Origin: an uncultured Spirochaeta sp.
GTDB taxonomy: Bacteria > Spirochaetota > Spirochaetia > DTKZ01
DNA: 33,467 nucleotides
Direction of reading: 5' to 3'
Assembly: GCA_937140905.1 (NCBI GenBank)
Contig: CAKZQO010000048.1
Coordinates: 1 to 33,467, forward strand
Shown: positions 24,080 through 32,153 of the stretch, piece after piece
Position numbering within the stretch: the first letter of the stretch is position 1
Layout of the letters: each line of letters begins with the position of its first letter
Made by a program: the position numbers and the translations under genes
The notes under the pieces: generated by a model
Database searches by the model: none
What the model saw: the letters and a program-made list of their open reading frames with translations, nothing else
What the model was told of the DNA's origin: nothing

Positions 24080-24721
24080 ATGGCAGACGTGTATGCCAAG
24101 AACAAAGCCCTTTCTCCCGAGGAAGCGGCAAAGATCGTACCCCGGGCAGAGTTCCGGGTATTCGGTCATGGGATCATCGAAATAGTGCAGTCTAAGATGT
24201 GGAACGGGAAAACCATCCTGCAACAGGCGCGTAAGATGCCCCCGGAAACATACTTCCTTTCCGTGCACACCAACGAGGCCAACGTGAAGGTCCGGGAAGG
24301 GCTTTTGGACATAAAGACAAAAGTAGGAGAGACCCCCGAAGGATACGAGATTTTCCAACCCAGAGGCAAGTTCCAATTCCCCGTGAAGAAAGCCGATTTA
24401 CAGACGATCCTTTCTCACCTTAAAGTAGAGATGAAACTAGAGAAGGATTCCTACACGATCGAGGAGTTTATCGAGCTCGCCCGGAAGCATCCAGACCTTA
24501 CCCCCGTGACGGTGGAAAAAATGCGGTACGGGTTTACCATCGATGGGATCATCTGTGAGTACGCCAAGGTCTGGTTCAACGGGGCGCTAGTGGAAAGCGC
24601 TTGCGTGGAGAGCGATAATTACAGCGGGATGAAGACCGTGATCGAAGGGCTGGGTCTTTCGGCGATGCCGAATACCAACTACCTGAAAGCCGCCAAACGG
24701 GTAGTAGGGATGATCCAGTAA
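24080..24721 (+). CDS. Possible CYTH/VTC-like (triphosphate tunnel) protein; function uncertain
   Basis: The 213-residue protein was not recognised with certainty. The pattern of a first charged strand, TYFLSVHTNEANVKVREG with LLDIKTKVGE after it, a FQFPVKKADL segment, VTVEKMRYGF, EYAKVWFNG, VESDNY and a final GLSAMPNTNYLKA resembles CYTH/VTC-type tunnel enzymes. Such proteins bind triphosphate or polyphosphate with alternating acidic and basic strands. The canonical N-terminal ExExK is not evident. No signal peptide or membrane segment is seen. It diverges from an exopolyphosphatase-like gene, which supports a phosphate-polymer link. The second TTT operon starts 26 bases downstream on the same strand. 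AGGAGG precedes the ATG. Confidence 0.6.
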   Translation: MADVYAKNKALSPEEAAKIVPRAEFRVFGHGIIEIVQSKMWNGKTILQQARKMPPETYFLSVHTNEANVKVREGLLDIKTKVGETPEGYEIFQPRGKFQFPVKKADLQTILSHLKVEMKLEKDSYTIEEFIELARKHPDLTPVTVEKMRYGFTIDGIICEYAKVWFNGALVESACVESDNYSGMKTVIEGLGLSAMPNTNYLKAAKRVVGMIQ

Positions 24722-24747
24722 CGAAGACTCATAAAGGAGGAAAGAGT

Positions 24748-25716
24748 ATGAGGAGAACCTATCTGAATCGGTTCCTGATCTTAGGTCTCGCGGTATTGAT
24801 CGGTTGTGCCTTTGGCGCTTCTCTATTTGCCGCAGGAAAGAAAGAGTCCGCTCCAGCCTTCCCAACCAAACCGATACGCTTGATCGTGTACACCGCGCCC
24901 GGCGGGGCCCTCGATATTACCGCTAGAAAGTTTACCGAAATCGCGGGAAAGTACACCAAGGCGACTTTTGTGGTGGAAAACAAAGCGGGAGCCGGGGGAA
25001 TGGTTGGGTGGGAGTACGTCCTGTCCCAACCGGCGGATGGGTACACGTTGATGGCCGTTACGAAAACCCTCATCGCGAACCTCGTGGCCACCGATTCGAA
25101 GATCGATCCCTTCTCCTTGGACTGGATTGCCTTCCTTATCAACGATCCGGAATGCATCATCACCGGGAAGAAGAACAAGGTAAAGACAGCCCAGGATATC
25201 TTTGCCGATGCCAAGGCCCGTCCAGGCCAGCAGATCTGGGTCGCGCCTCCGGGGGTAGACGAAGTGATGACCTACAAGGTTTGGACCAAGGCGGGCATTA
25301 CGGGGAAGTACGTTCCCTACGACAGTGGCGCCCAGGCAATGGCAGCCGTCATTGGGGGGCAGGCGGAAGTGTACGTGGGAAATCCCGCCGATATACAAGG
25401 AAAGCCTGACCTCATGATCGCGGCCCTTTCCGCCACAAAGCGACTGCCCCAATTCCCCGATGTCCCTACCTTCAAAGAGCTAGGATTGGAAGGGCTGGAT
25501 GAAGAGTCCATGTGGAGGGGATTCGCGGTGAAGAAAGGAACCCCTGATTCCATCGTCGCTTGGTACGACGATCTGTTCGCCAAGGTGAACCAAGATCCGG
25601 ATTGGCGACAGTTCTTCGAAAAGAATGGAATGGAACTGGTCCACTACAAGCGGGACAAGTTCAACCAGATGATCAAAAACGAACTCCAAGATTTCAAAAC
25701 CTATTTGAAAAAGTAG
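24748..25716 (+). CDS. tctC: TTT transporter substrate-binding protein (TctC/Bug family), second system
   Basis: The 322-residue precursor has a signal segment ending SLFAAGKKES, then FPTKPIRLIVYTAPGGALDITAR, the Bug glycine loop with its Asp. KRLPQFPDVPTFKELG and WRGFAVKKGTP are the other family marks. It is only moderately similar to the product of 13530-14507, so the ligand probably differs. AAAGGAGGAAAG precedes the ATG. A hairpin separates it from tctB. Confidence 0.92.
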   Translation: MRRTYLNRFLILGLAVLIGCAFGASLFAAGKKESAPAFPTKPIRLIVYTAPGGALDITARKFTEIAGKYTKATFVVENKAGAGGMVGWEYVLSQPADGYTLMAVTKTLIANLVATDSKIDPFSLDWIAFLINDPECIITGKKNKVKTAQDIFADAKARPGQQIWVAPPGVDEVMTYKVWTKAGITGKYVPYDSGAQAMAAVIGGQAEVYVGNPADIQGKPDLMIAALSATKRLPQFPDVPTFKELGLEGLDEESMWRGFAVKKGTPDSIVAWYDDLFAKVNQDPDWRQFFEKNGMELVHYKRDKFNQMIKNELQDFKTYLKK

Positions 25717-25722
25717 ATACTA

Positions 25723-25767
25723 GCGGGAGCGCCCAGAAATGGCCACGCTCCCGCGCTCCTTAATTTT
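25723..25767 (+). terminator. Intercistronic hairpin between tctC and tctB (second system)
   Basis: GCGGGAGCG (25723-25731) pairs with CGCTCCCGC (25746-25754) around a 14-base loop. A U-rich run (AATTTTT) comes about eight bases later, so termination would be partial. Its position matches the terminator of the first TTT operon, suggesting that binding protein is made in excess over permease. Confidence 0.65.
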
Positions 25768-25778
25768 TCGGAGGTCCC

Positions 25779-26351
25779 ATGTCGATCCGAAGCATAGACT
25801 CCTTCCTCGATAGTCCTACGGGGCTCGTGGTTCTCCTGGTAATTCTCCTAATGATTGAAACACCGCTGTACGTGCTCCTCCGTAAAAAGGGATCCCTCTA
25901 CATAGGCCAAATCCTCGTGCTCGTCTCGCTGGTGTACATGTCTCTGGTATTCCTTCTATTGTCCTTCGCTTTTCCCGTGAAGGGTAAGGTGAGCGCGGGG
26001 GTAACGCCACGGTTATGGATCGTGGGTATCCTTCTCTGCGTCCTATACCTCGCGGGTCGCATCCAAAAAGGCAAAGAAAAGCCCGATCCTTCGGTTCCTG
26101 GTTCCCAATTACGGATGGTGTTCCTGTTCATCCTCTTGTGCGTGGGATATTTGGGAATCATCGATCTAGTGGGCTTTTTCCCCGCGAGCTTTTTCTTCTT
26201 ACTGATCGGAATGCGTCTTTTATCCTACAAGCATCCCCTTGGCTTAATCGTTCTATCCCTTGGCTGGATCGCCTTTCTCTACGTGGTGTTCTACTCTCTC
26301 CTCTCGGTTCCCTTCCCCGAAGGGATCCTGATTCCCTATCTTCTTGGGTAG
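25779..26351 (+). CDS. tctB: TTT transporter small membrane subunit (TctB family), second system
   Basis: The 190-residue protein has about five hydrophobic segments and the TctB ending VPFPEGILIPYLLG. CGGAGG precedes the ATG. It is longer at the N-terminus than the first TctB because of an extra hydrophobic segment. It sits between its binding protein and tctA (71-base gap). Confidence 0.85.
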   Translation: MSIRSIDSFLDSPTGLVVLLVILLMIETPLYVLLRKKGSLYIGQILVLVSLVYMSLVFLLLSFAFPVKGKVSAGVTPRLWIVGILLCVLYLAGRIQKGKEKPDPSVPGSQLRMVFLFILLCVGYLGIIDLVGFFPASFFFLLIGMRLLSYKHPLGLIVLSLGWIAFLYVVFYSLLSVPFPEGILIPYLLG

Positions 26352-26422
26352 TCCCCGATGAACCTGTTAAACCCATTCAAAGGTATCATTCGTATAGCAC
26401 GCATATATAAGGAGAATATCCC

Positions 26423-27910
26423 ATGGAACTGATCACCCACCTTTTGGAAGGATTCGGATATATCGCGGGCGTGGCCCCCTTCCTTGCCATCGTTGTGGGA
26501 GTAATAGCGGGGATCTTCGTGGGAGCGATGCCAGGTCTTTCCCCCTCCATGGGAGTGGCGATCCTCCTTCCCTTCACCTTTAAGATGCCTCCCCTCATTG
26601 GACTCGTTCTCCTCACCGCCGTGTACCTGGCATCCAACTATGGAGGATCCATCACCGCGGTCACCATCAACACTCCCGGAACACCTTCGGCGGTGGCCAC
26701 CGCCTTCGATGGGTATCCGTTGACCTTACAGGGGAAAGCAGGATGGGGGTTGGGGGTTTCCCTCGTGGCTTCCACCGTCGGAGGCATGGTGGGAATCATC
26801 ATCCTGATTCTTTTCTCCCAACCCCTTGCCGCTGTCGCGGTCAAGATGCATCCTGCCGAATACTTTTCCCTAGCCCTCTTTGGTCTGTCCACGGTGGCCT
26901 CGTTAGCGGGAAAAGACTGGGCCAAGGCCTTCACGGCGGCCCTCTTGGGTCTTCTGATTAACACGATCGGAATCGACCCTATTTCCGGGGTCAAACGGTA
27001 CACTTTCGGAGAAACGAACCTCTTCGACGGGTTCGATTTCATCCCCGCCCTCATTGGACTATTCGCGTTGAGCGAGGTGTTCTCAAAAATCGAAGAAGGC
27101 TCCTGGAAGACCCAACTCAAGGGCGAGATTTCAAAAAAGGAACAGTGGCCCACATTGAAGGATTACTGGAACCTCAAGTGGGCTACCCTTCAAGCCTCCC
27201 TCGTGGGGACTCTCATCGGAATCTTTCCGGGAGCCGGTTCCGCCATTGCCTCCTTCTTGGCCTACGATTTGGGGAAACGGACCAGTAAGCATCCGGAAAC
27301 TTTCGGGAAAGGGAACCCCGAGGGGGTAGCCGCCGCCGAAGCCGCGAACAGCGCCTCGGTGGGAGGAGCAATGGTCCCCCTCCTGACCTTGGGGATTCCC
27401 GGAAGCGCGTCAACAGCCGTACTAATCGGCGCTCTCATGATCCATGACCTCGCTCCTGGCCCCCTCCTATTCACCGAACGGCCCGACCTCATCTACGGTC
27501 TGTTCGCCAGTATGTTCGTTGCCAATGGCGTGATGTTCCTCCTAGGGTACTGGGGAAGCCGACTCTGGATCAAAGTAACCAAGGTTCCCCTCAACGTGCT
27601 GATCCCGTTGATCATCTCCATCGCTTCAGTGGGGAGTTTCGCCGTGAAGAACTCCCTGTTCGACGTGGGCGCCTGCTTCGGGTTTGGAGTCGTGGGATGG
27701 CTATTGAAGCGGTACGGATACCCCATGGCTCCCATCGTGTTAGGGATGGTACTGGGGAAATTGATGGAGGTTAACTTCCGAAGAGCCGTCATCATGGGTG
27801 GGTATGGGGTGTTCTTCCATCGGCCCGCCAGCTTGATCCTCCTTTTGATCAGCGTGGCCGCCTTCGCGTACCCGTTGATCCAGATGAGGAAACAGGAACG
27901 GGTCCCCTAA
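26423..27910 (+). CDS. tctA: TTT transporter large membrane subunit (TctA family), second system
   Basis: The 495-residue polytopic protein has GIFVGAMPGLSPSMGVAILLPF and INTPGTPSAVATAFDGYPL near the start, GIFPGAGSAIASFLAYDLGKRTSK in the middle and GVAAAEAANSASVGGAMVPLLTLGIPGSAS just after, all standard for TctA. AAGGAGAAT precedes the ATG. It is the membrane partner of the preceding TctB and TctC proteins. The otnK-like gene follows after 72 bases. Confidence 0.93.
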   Translation: MELITHLLEGFGYIAGVAPFLAIVVGVIAGIFVGAMPGLSPSMGVAILLPFTFKMPPLIGLVLLTAVYLASNYGGSITAVTINTPGTPSAVATAFDGYPLTLQGKAGWGLGVSLVASTVGGMVGIIILILFSQPLAAVAVKMHPAEYFSLALFGLSTVASLAGKDWAKAFTAALLGLLINTIGIDPISGVKRYTFGETNLFDGFDFIPALIGLFALSEVFSKIEEGSWKTQLKGEISKKEQWPTLKDYWNLKWATLQASLVGTLIGIFPGAGSAIASFLAYDLGKRTSKHPETFGKGNPEGVAAAEAANSASVGGAMVPLLTLGIPGSASTAVLIGALMIHDLAPGPLLFTERPDLIYGLFASMFVANGVMFLLGYWGSRLWIKVTKVPLNVLIPLIISIASVGSFAVKNSLFDVGACFGFGVVGWLLKRYGYPMAPIVLGMVLGKLMEVNFRRAVIMGGYGVFFHRPASLILLLISVAAFAYPLIQMRKQERVP

Positions 27911-27970
27911 CGCCGCCATCCAATTCCCCCTCACGGCTGCATTACCTGTTCAAAAGGTTCCGCTCCGGTC

Positions 27971-27982
27971 TATACTTAGACC
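27971..27982 (+). promoter_or_regulatory. Possible -10 element with leaderless start of the otnK-like gene
   Basis: TATACT (27971-27976) is six bases from the ATG at 27983, and no ribosome site is seen in the 20 bases before that ATG. If the hexamer is used, transcription would begin at the start codon itself. A -35 match is poor (TTCAAA with a 16-base spacer). Confidence 0.35.
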
Positions 27983-29572
27983 ATGACATTTCCACAACTC
28001 CTTAACGGCAAACCAAAAGTACGACGCGATCTTCAAGATCGCGCCGAAATCCGGAAGCGTTTGGCCGCCGCCAATCAGAAACTGGTAGTTGTCGACGATG
28101 ATCCCACCGGCACCCAGACGGTCCACGGGATCCGGGTATACATGGATTGGTCGGTAGACACCCTCTTTCGGGCCCTGTCCCGCCCGGATGAGGTGTTCTA
28201 CGTCTCCACTAACTCGCGGGCCTTGCCCCCCCCGGAAATGCGAGCCTTGACCCAACAGCTTGGTGCTAACCTCCGGACCGCTACCCGGAAACTGGCCGGA
28301 GAAACGGGGAACAAGATGCCTCTCCTGTTAGCCTCCCGGAGCGACAGTACCCTTCGGGGACATTTTCCCGAAGAGATCGACGCCCTCTTAGAAGGATACG
28401 GGTTACCGGCCGATGGGGTAATCATCGCTCCCGCGCTCTTTGAAGCGGGAAGGTACACGATCGACGATATCCACTGGGTAGACCTTGGGGACCGGATCGT
28501 GCCGGCGGCCGAGACGGAGTTCGCCAAGGATCCCGCCTTCGGCTACACGAAAAGCGACCTAAAGGAATGGGTGGAGGAAAAAACCAAAGGCCGCTGGAAG
28601 GCGAATGAGGTCCTTTCCCTTTCCCTCGAAACCCTCCGCGTGGGAGGGGTGCCTGGGGCCCTGGAAGTGTTTTTGCGCGCTGAAGGGGGTGTTCCCATCG
28701 TGGTAAACGCCGCCTGCTACGAGGATTTGGAGACCGCCGTCCTTGCCCTGATACAGGCGGAAGAACGGGGCAAACGGTTCGCTTACCGCTCCGCCGCCTG
28801 TTTCGTGAAAGTGCGGGGAGGGTTCGTGGACCGGCCCCTTTTGACAGCCGCTGAACTAGGCATCGGCCAAACGCCGGGCGTAGCCACTTTTACTACTGGC
28901 GCGGTCGCAAACCTTCCCAGCGGCGCGGCCGATGCGGGCCACGGCGCAACCTCAAACTTCCCTTCCTACGCCGCGGCCACTTCAACTCAGGGGGCTACGC
29001 CGTCGATCATCGAAGAATCGCGGAACCGGAGCGAAAGAGGCGCAACCGCGGGTCTCGTGGTGGTAGGTTCCTACGTGGGAAAAACGGGGCGACAACTGGA
29101 CCAGCTCCTAAAGGCCGTTCCCTGCGAAGCGTTGGAACTACAGGTAGGCCGAATCGCGGAGGGGGATAGCGCGGGAGCTGAGGAAGTGAAAAGGGTTGCC
29201 CAAGCCGCGGACAGGGCTCTTGAAGCGGGCCGTACCGCCGTGGTGTACACTTCCCGGAAGGTCCGGCAATTGGAAGGGAAAGAATTCCTCGAGTTCGGCA
29301 ACCGGGTCATGATGGCCCTCTGCTCTGTGGTGCAGTTGGTGGGGAAGCGTCCCTCCTTCGTGGTAGCCAAGGGGGGAATCACCAGCATCGAGATCGCCCG
29401 CACGGGCATGGGGGTTAAGGAGGCCTATGTGCCCGGGCAGATCGCTAAGGGGGTACCCCTCTGGCAGTTAGGGCCAGAGTCTAAATGGCCCGGGATCCCC
29501 TACGTGGTGTTTCCCGGAAACGTGGGGGACGACTTTACCTTAGCCGAGGTAGTGCGAGCGTTAGGGGGGTAG
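27983..29572 (+). CDS. otnK: Four-carbon acid sugar kinase family protein (OtnK/DUF1537)
   Basis: The 529-residue protein has the two-domain OtnK architecture. The N-domain starts LVVVDDDPTGTQTVHG (residues 34-49), then SRSDSTLRGHFPEE and IIAPALFEAGRYT. The C-terminal nucleotide domain has VVAKGGITS (from 461), VPGQIAKGVPLW and FPGNVGDDFTL. Such kinases phosphorylate 3-keto or other acid sugars after oxidation by an LtnD-type dehydrogenase, encoded next downstream. Between the domains (about residues 296-354) is an alanine/glycine/threonine-rich insertion coded by GC-rich repeats like those in the following gap. It probably forms a flexible linker. The family is certain; D-erythronate, L-threonate or glycerate-type ligands are inferred. 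Confidence 0.9.
   Translation: MTFPQLLNGKPKVRRDLQDRAEIRKRLAAANQKLVVVDDDPTGTQTVHGIRVYMDWSVDTLFRALSRPDEVFYVSTNSRALPPPEMRALTQQLGANLRTATRKLAGETGNKMPLLLASRSDSTLRGHFPEEIDALLEGYGLPADGVIIAPALFEAGRYTIDDIHWVDLGDRIVPAAETEFAKDPAFGYTKSDLKEWVEEKTKGRWKANEVLSLSLETLRVGGVPGALEVFLRAEGGVPIVVNAACYEDLETAVLALIQAEERGKRFAYRSAACFVKVRGGFVDRPLLTAAELGIGQTPGVATFTTGAVANLPSGAADAGHGATSNFPSYAAATSTQGATPSIIEESRNRSERGATAGLVVVGSYVGKTGRQLDQLLKAVPCEALELQVGRIAEGDSAGAEEVKRVAQAADRALEAGRTAVVYTSRKVRQLEGKEFLEFGNRVMMALCSVVQLVGKRPSFVVAKGGITSIEIARTGMGVKEAYVPGQIAKGVPLWQLGPESKWPGIPYVVFPGNVGDDFTLAEVVRALGG
28868..29044 (+). repeat. GC-rich repeat-like insertion inside the otnK-like gene
   Basis: This stretch is built of short irregular units starting GGCGC(G/A) (for example GGCGCGGTCGCAAACC and GGCGCGGCCGATGCGGGCC), about 21-27 bases long. 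It encodes a low-complexity segment rich in Ala, Gly, Thr and Ser between the two kinase domains. It resembles the repeats at 29573-29900 and 30082-30255 in composition and in its CC-loop-GG hairpins. Confidence 0.55.
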
Positions 29573-29900
29573 ACCCCCTTGTGACAATAGGTGGTCGCGC
29601 GACCCCCAAAAGAGGCGGTCTTTCTTGGGTACAGACACCCAGCGATGGGAGCCATAAAGCGGCGATAGCCCTAAAAGGGGCAGCCGTCTTGAAAAGCTGC
29701 GCGAGCCCTGCGGCGCGACCCCCCAGAGTTGCGGCTACCCCAAGATGGGGATCATAAAGCGGCTCGAGATCCGCAGGCAGCCGCTCAAAGAGGCTGCCAA
29801 TCCTCGATGGGGACCATAAAGTAACGGCAGGCCCACGAAGTGGCGATGCTCCTCGGATGAGGTGGCGGCGCCCATTAGACCGCGGTGGCGCCCTTATCTG
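29573..29900. repeat. Array of short hairpin-forming repeats in the otnK-ltnD gap
   Basis: The 356-base gap 29573-29928 has no credible gene. It holds roughly nine degenerate units of about 30 bases, each with a CCC-loop-GGG hairpin and often ending ATAAAG. GATGGG(G)AnCATAAAG occurs at 29644, 29744 and 29806; the first two copies match at 17 of 20 positions and lie exactly 100 bases apart. A perfect stem GGCAGCC/GGCTGCC is at 29776-29798. A G6/C5 hairpin spans the otnK stop codon. It is not CRISPR-like: units are neither identical nor separated by unique spacers of fixed size. The last 28 bases before ltnD are AT-rich and carry its AAAGGAAAA ribosome site. Confidence 0.7.
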
Positions 29901-29928
29901 AAAAAGAAACAGAGAAAGGAAAAAGACC

Positions 29929-31002
29929 ATGAGCACACAGATCGGTTTCATCGGACTCGGCGTCATGGGAGGACCCATGGCGCGAAACCTCGCCTCAAAG
30001 TTCCCCGGAATCCGGGTGTTCGACACTGACCCTGTCAAAATCCAACGCTTGGTAAAAGGGGCCGAAGAGTTCGCCCAACGGCAAGGCCCTGTTTCCGGCG
30101 CCCGAGGATCCGCAACCTTAGAAGCCGGTACCCCAGGGCCCACCTCCCGGGATGTGGCCTCCCGGCAACCAACTCTCAATGAAGCCACCCCTGGTGGAGC
30201 CTCTACACGGGAAGCCACCACAGGTGAGGCCGCGACACGGAAAGCCGCCGTCCTCCCCGCCTCGTCGGCGGCCGAAATCGGCTCCTCCTGCGATATCGTG
30301 ATCCTTTCCCTCCCCACATCGGAGGTGGTGAAGACCGTGGTTCTCGGCGAGGGCGGGTTGGGGAGGGTCATGAAAAAAGGCTCCATCCTCATCGATACCA
30401 GCACCACCGAAGTGGGGATCACGAAAGAAATCGCTACCGCTTTATCCCAACAGGGAATCCACTTCCTCGACGCTCCGGTAAGCGGAGGGGAAAAGGCGGC
30501 CATTGAAGCCACCCTTTCCTTCATGGTTGGGGGGGACCCTACGGTATTCGAAACCTGTAAACCCTACCTGTCAGCCATGGGTGCTTCGGTAGTTCGTCTC
30601 GGGGAAGCTGGGATGGGGCAGGTAGCGAAGTGCGTGAACCAGATGATCGTGGGAGCCACCTTTGCCGTGATCGCCGAGTCCTTTGCCCTCGGCGCCAAGG
30701 CGGGCTTAGACCCCAAAGTGCTCTACGACGCCATCAAGGGAGGCTGGGCCGGCTCGAAGCTCCTCGACGTGGCGGCACGGGACATGTTCTCCCGGGAGTT
30801 CAAGCCGGGCGGCACGGTGGACATCCACTGGAAGGACTTAGGCTACGCCCTGTCGGTGGCCAAGGCTGAAGACGTTCCCACTCCCCTCACCGCCCTCACC
30901 CACGAGATCTTCAAAGCCGCCCGCGCCGCGGGGGACGGTAAGCGCTCCCAGCCCGCCGTGGTACGGCTATGGGAACGGTTGTTGGGGATAGAGGTGAAAT
31001 AA
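29929..31002 (+). CDS. NAD-binding 3-hydroxyacid dehydrogenase (LtnD/GarR type) with repeat insertion
   Basis: The 357-residue protein belongs to the beta-hydroxyacid dehydrogenase family: IGFIGLGVMGGPMARNL (nucleotide loop), DAPVSGG (substrate loop, 181-187) and GQVAKCVNQ with catalytic Lys234, then a DLGYAL-containing C-domain. It probably oxidises an aldonate such as threonate or erythronate before phosphorylation by the preceding OtnK-like kinase; tartronate semialdehyde reductase is the alternative. Family members are usually about 300 residues. The excess is an insertion at about residues 52-109 in the loop after the second strand, containing four 10-residue tandem units (65-104; EATPGGASTR and EATTGEAATR are the clearest). 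The fold motifs on both sides are intact, so the enzyme is probably active. Confidence 0.9.
   Translation: MSTQIGFIGLGVMGGPMARNLASKFPGIRVFDTDPVKIQRLVKGAEEFAQRQGPVSGARGSATLEAGTPGPTSRDVASRQPTLNEATPGGASTREATTGEAATRKAAVLPASSAAEIGSSCDIVILSLPTSEVVKTVVLGEGGLGRVMKKGSILIDTSTTEVGITKEIATALSQQGIHFLDAPVSGGEKAAIEATLSFMVGGDPTVFETCKPYLSAMGASVVRLGEAGMGQVAKCVNQMIVGATFAVIAESFALGAKAGLDPKVLYDAIKGGWAGSKLLDVAARDMFSREFKPGGTVDIHWKDLGYALSVAKAEDVPTPLTALTHEIFKAARAAGDGKRSQPAVVRLWERLLGIEVK
30082..30255 (+). repeat. In-frame 30-base tandem repeats within the dehydrogenase gene
   Basis: Units of 30 bases at 30121, 30151, 30181 and 30211 encode 10-residue repeats; the units at 30181 and 30211 agree at 24 of 30 bases. Each contains a small CCACC/GGTG hairpin. 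The 30-base period keeps the reading frame. Composition and hairpin style match the repeats in the upstream gap and in the otnK-like gene. Confidence 0.75.
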
Positions 31003-31009
31003 TTTTTCG

Positions 31010-31039
31010 TTGACAACTCTCTACTCCCTGTTGTATCAT
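31010..31039 (+). promoter_or_regulatory. Promoter of the second TRAP operon
   Basis: TTGACA (31010-31015) and TATCAT (31034-31039) with an 18-base spacer and an upstream TG lie about 42 bases before the dctP start codon, directly after the dehydrogenase gene. The transporter can thus be expressed separately from otnK-ltnD. Confidence 0.7.
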
Positions 31040-31080
31040 AATCCGAAACAATATTTCATATAGCAAGAACAGGAGGATGT

Positions 31081-32061
31081 ATGAGAGGGTTTCGAAAGGT
31101 CACTCTAATGATCGGTATCTTGATGGCAGTTTCCTTAATGGCAGGCGCAGCGCCGAGGTACAACTGGAAGCTTGCTTCCGTTCTGCCAGAAAGTCATCCC
31201 GTTCACAAAGCACTGGTTTTTTTTGCCGATAAAATGGCGGAACGGACCAAAGGAGACGTGAAGATTACTCTGTTCCCCGCGGGGCAGTTGGGGCAGGAAA
31301 AGGACTACATCGAAGGGGTAAAGCTCGGCTCCATAGAAATCACCAAGGTGTCCGCGGGACCAATGGGGCAATACTCTCCCTCGTTACAAGTAGTGAGTCT
31401 TCCCTTCATCTGGAGGGATCTCGATCATCAGCACAAAGTGTTGCAAGGACCTATCGGTGAACGCCTCATGAAGGACATGGAAAAGTATGGGTTCAAAGGG
31501 TTGGCCTTCCTGGACGCGGGCTTCCGGAGCATCACGACCTCTGTAAAACCTATCTACACACCCGCGGATCTCAAGGGGTTGAAGATCCGAGTGATGCAAT
31601 CCAAACCCTTGATCGACACGATCAACGCGTTGGGAGGCACGGCAGTTCCCATGGGACAATCGGAAGTGTACACCGCTCTTCAGACCAAAGTAATCGACGG
31701 GTGGGAGAACAATGAACCGACCGTCCTTTCCTTCAACATGCAGGAAGTGGCCAAGTACTATAGCTACACCCGGCACACCTCTATCCCAGACTTCCTGGTG
31801 ATGTCCAAACGCGTGTTCGATTCTGCTCCAAAGAACGTCCAGGACGCGATCCTTCAAACCGCAAAGGATACAATCCAGGAACACAACAAACTCTGGGCTA
31901 TGATGATCGACGATACGGTAAAACAGCTGAAAGCGAAAGGCATGATTTTCAATGAAGTGAAAGATATCCGCGAATTTCAACAGGCTGTAGCAAAAGTGTG
32001 GAAGGAGTTCGAACCGATCGTGGGAAAAGATCTAATCGACGCCATTGTGAATACTAAATAA
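31081..32061 (+). CDS. dctP: TRAP transporter substrate-binding protein (DctP family), second system
   Basis: The 326-residue precursor has a signal peptide ending near AGAAPRYNW. The body includes KLASVLPESHPVHKAL, FPAGQLGQEKDYIEGV, LKGLKIRVMQSKP with the ligand-clamp Arg, and KVIDGWENNEPTV with the conserved Asn. It is close to classical DctP proteins for sugar acids or dicarboxylates. AGGAGG precedes the ATG. A terminator-like hairpin separates it from dctQ. Confidence 0.93.
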   Translation: MRGFRKVTLMIGILMAVSLMAGAAPRYNWKLASVLPESHPVHKALVFFADKMAERTKGDVKITLFPAGQLGQEKDYIEGVKLGSIEITKVSAGPMGQYSPSLQVVSLPFIWRDLDHQHKVLQGPIGERLMKDMEKYGFKGLAFLDAGFRSITTSVKPIYTPADLKGLKIRVMQSKPLIDTINALGGTAVPMGQSEVYTALQTKVIDGWENNEPTVLSFNMQEVAKYYSYTRHTSIPDFLVMSKRVFDSAPKNVQDAILQTAKDTIQEHNKLWAMMIDDTVKQLKAKGMIFNEVKDIREFQQAVAKVWKEFEPIVGKDLIDAIVNTK

Positions 32062-32107
32062 CAGAGAGGCCAGATAGCAACACGTAAGTTAGCCGAATAC
32101 AAGACGC

Positions 32108-32148
32108 GAGGCTCGTGGGCACCCCCCATGAGTCTCTTTTTATGGGGG
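32108..32148 (+). terminator. Terminator/attenuator with overlapping ribosome-site hairpin before dctQ
   Basis: GAGGCTCGTG (32108-32117) pairs with CATGAGTCTC (32127-32136), including two G-U pairs, and is followed by TTTTT: a good intrinsic terminator. An alternative stem pairs CCCCCAT (32123-32129) with ATGGGGG (32142-32148) and would hide the GGGGGA ribosome site of dctQ. The two stems share bases 32127-32129 and cannot form together. The effect would be lower permease than binding-protein expression. Confidence 0.65.
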
Positions 32149-32153
32149 AACGC

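Noticed and set aside
24823-25452. Minus-strand open frame of 209 residues
   Set aside because: It is antisense to the tctC-like gene and shows no domain or ribosome site.
29573-29928. CRISPR array
   Set aside because: Units are degenerate, differ in length and have no unique spacers of constant size; no cas genes are present.
29535-30524. Long minus-strand open frame (329 residues) across the repeat region
   Set aside because: It is antisense to the otnK end and the dehydrogenase, is rich in Pro, Ser and Arg without any domain, and arises from the GC-rich repeats.
31384-31980. Minus-strand open frame of 198 residues
   Set aside because: It is antisense to the second dctP gene and has no family features.
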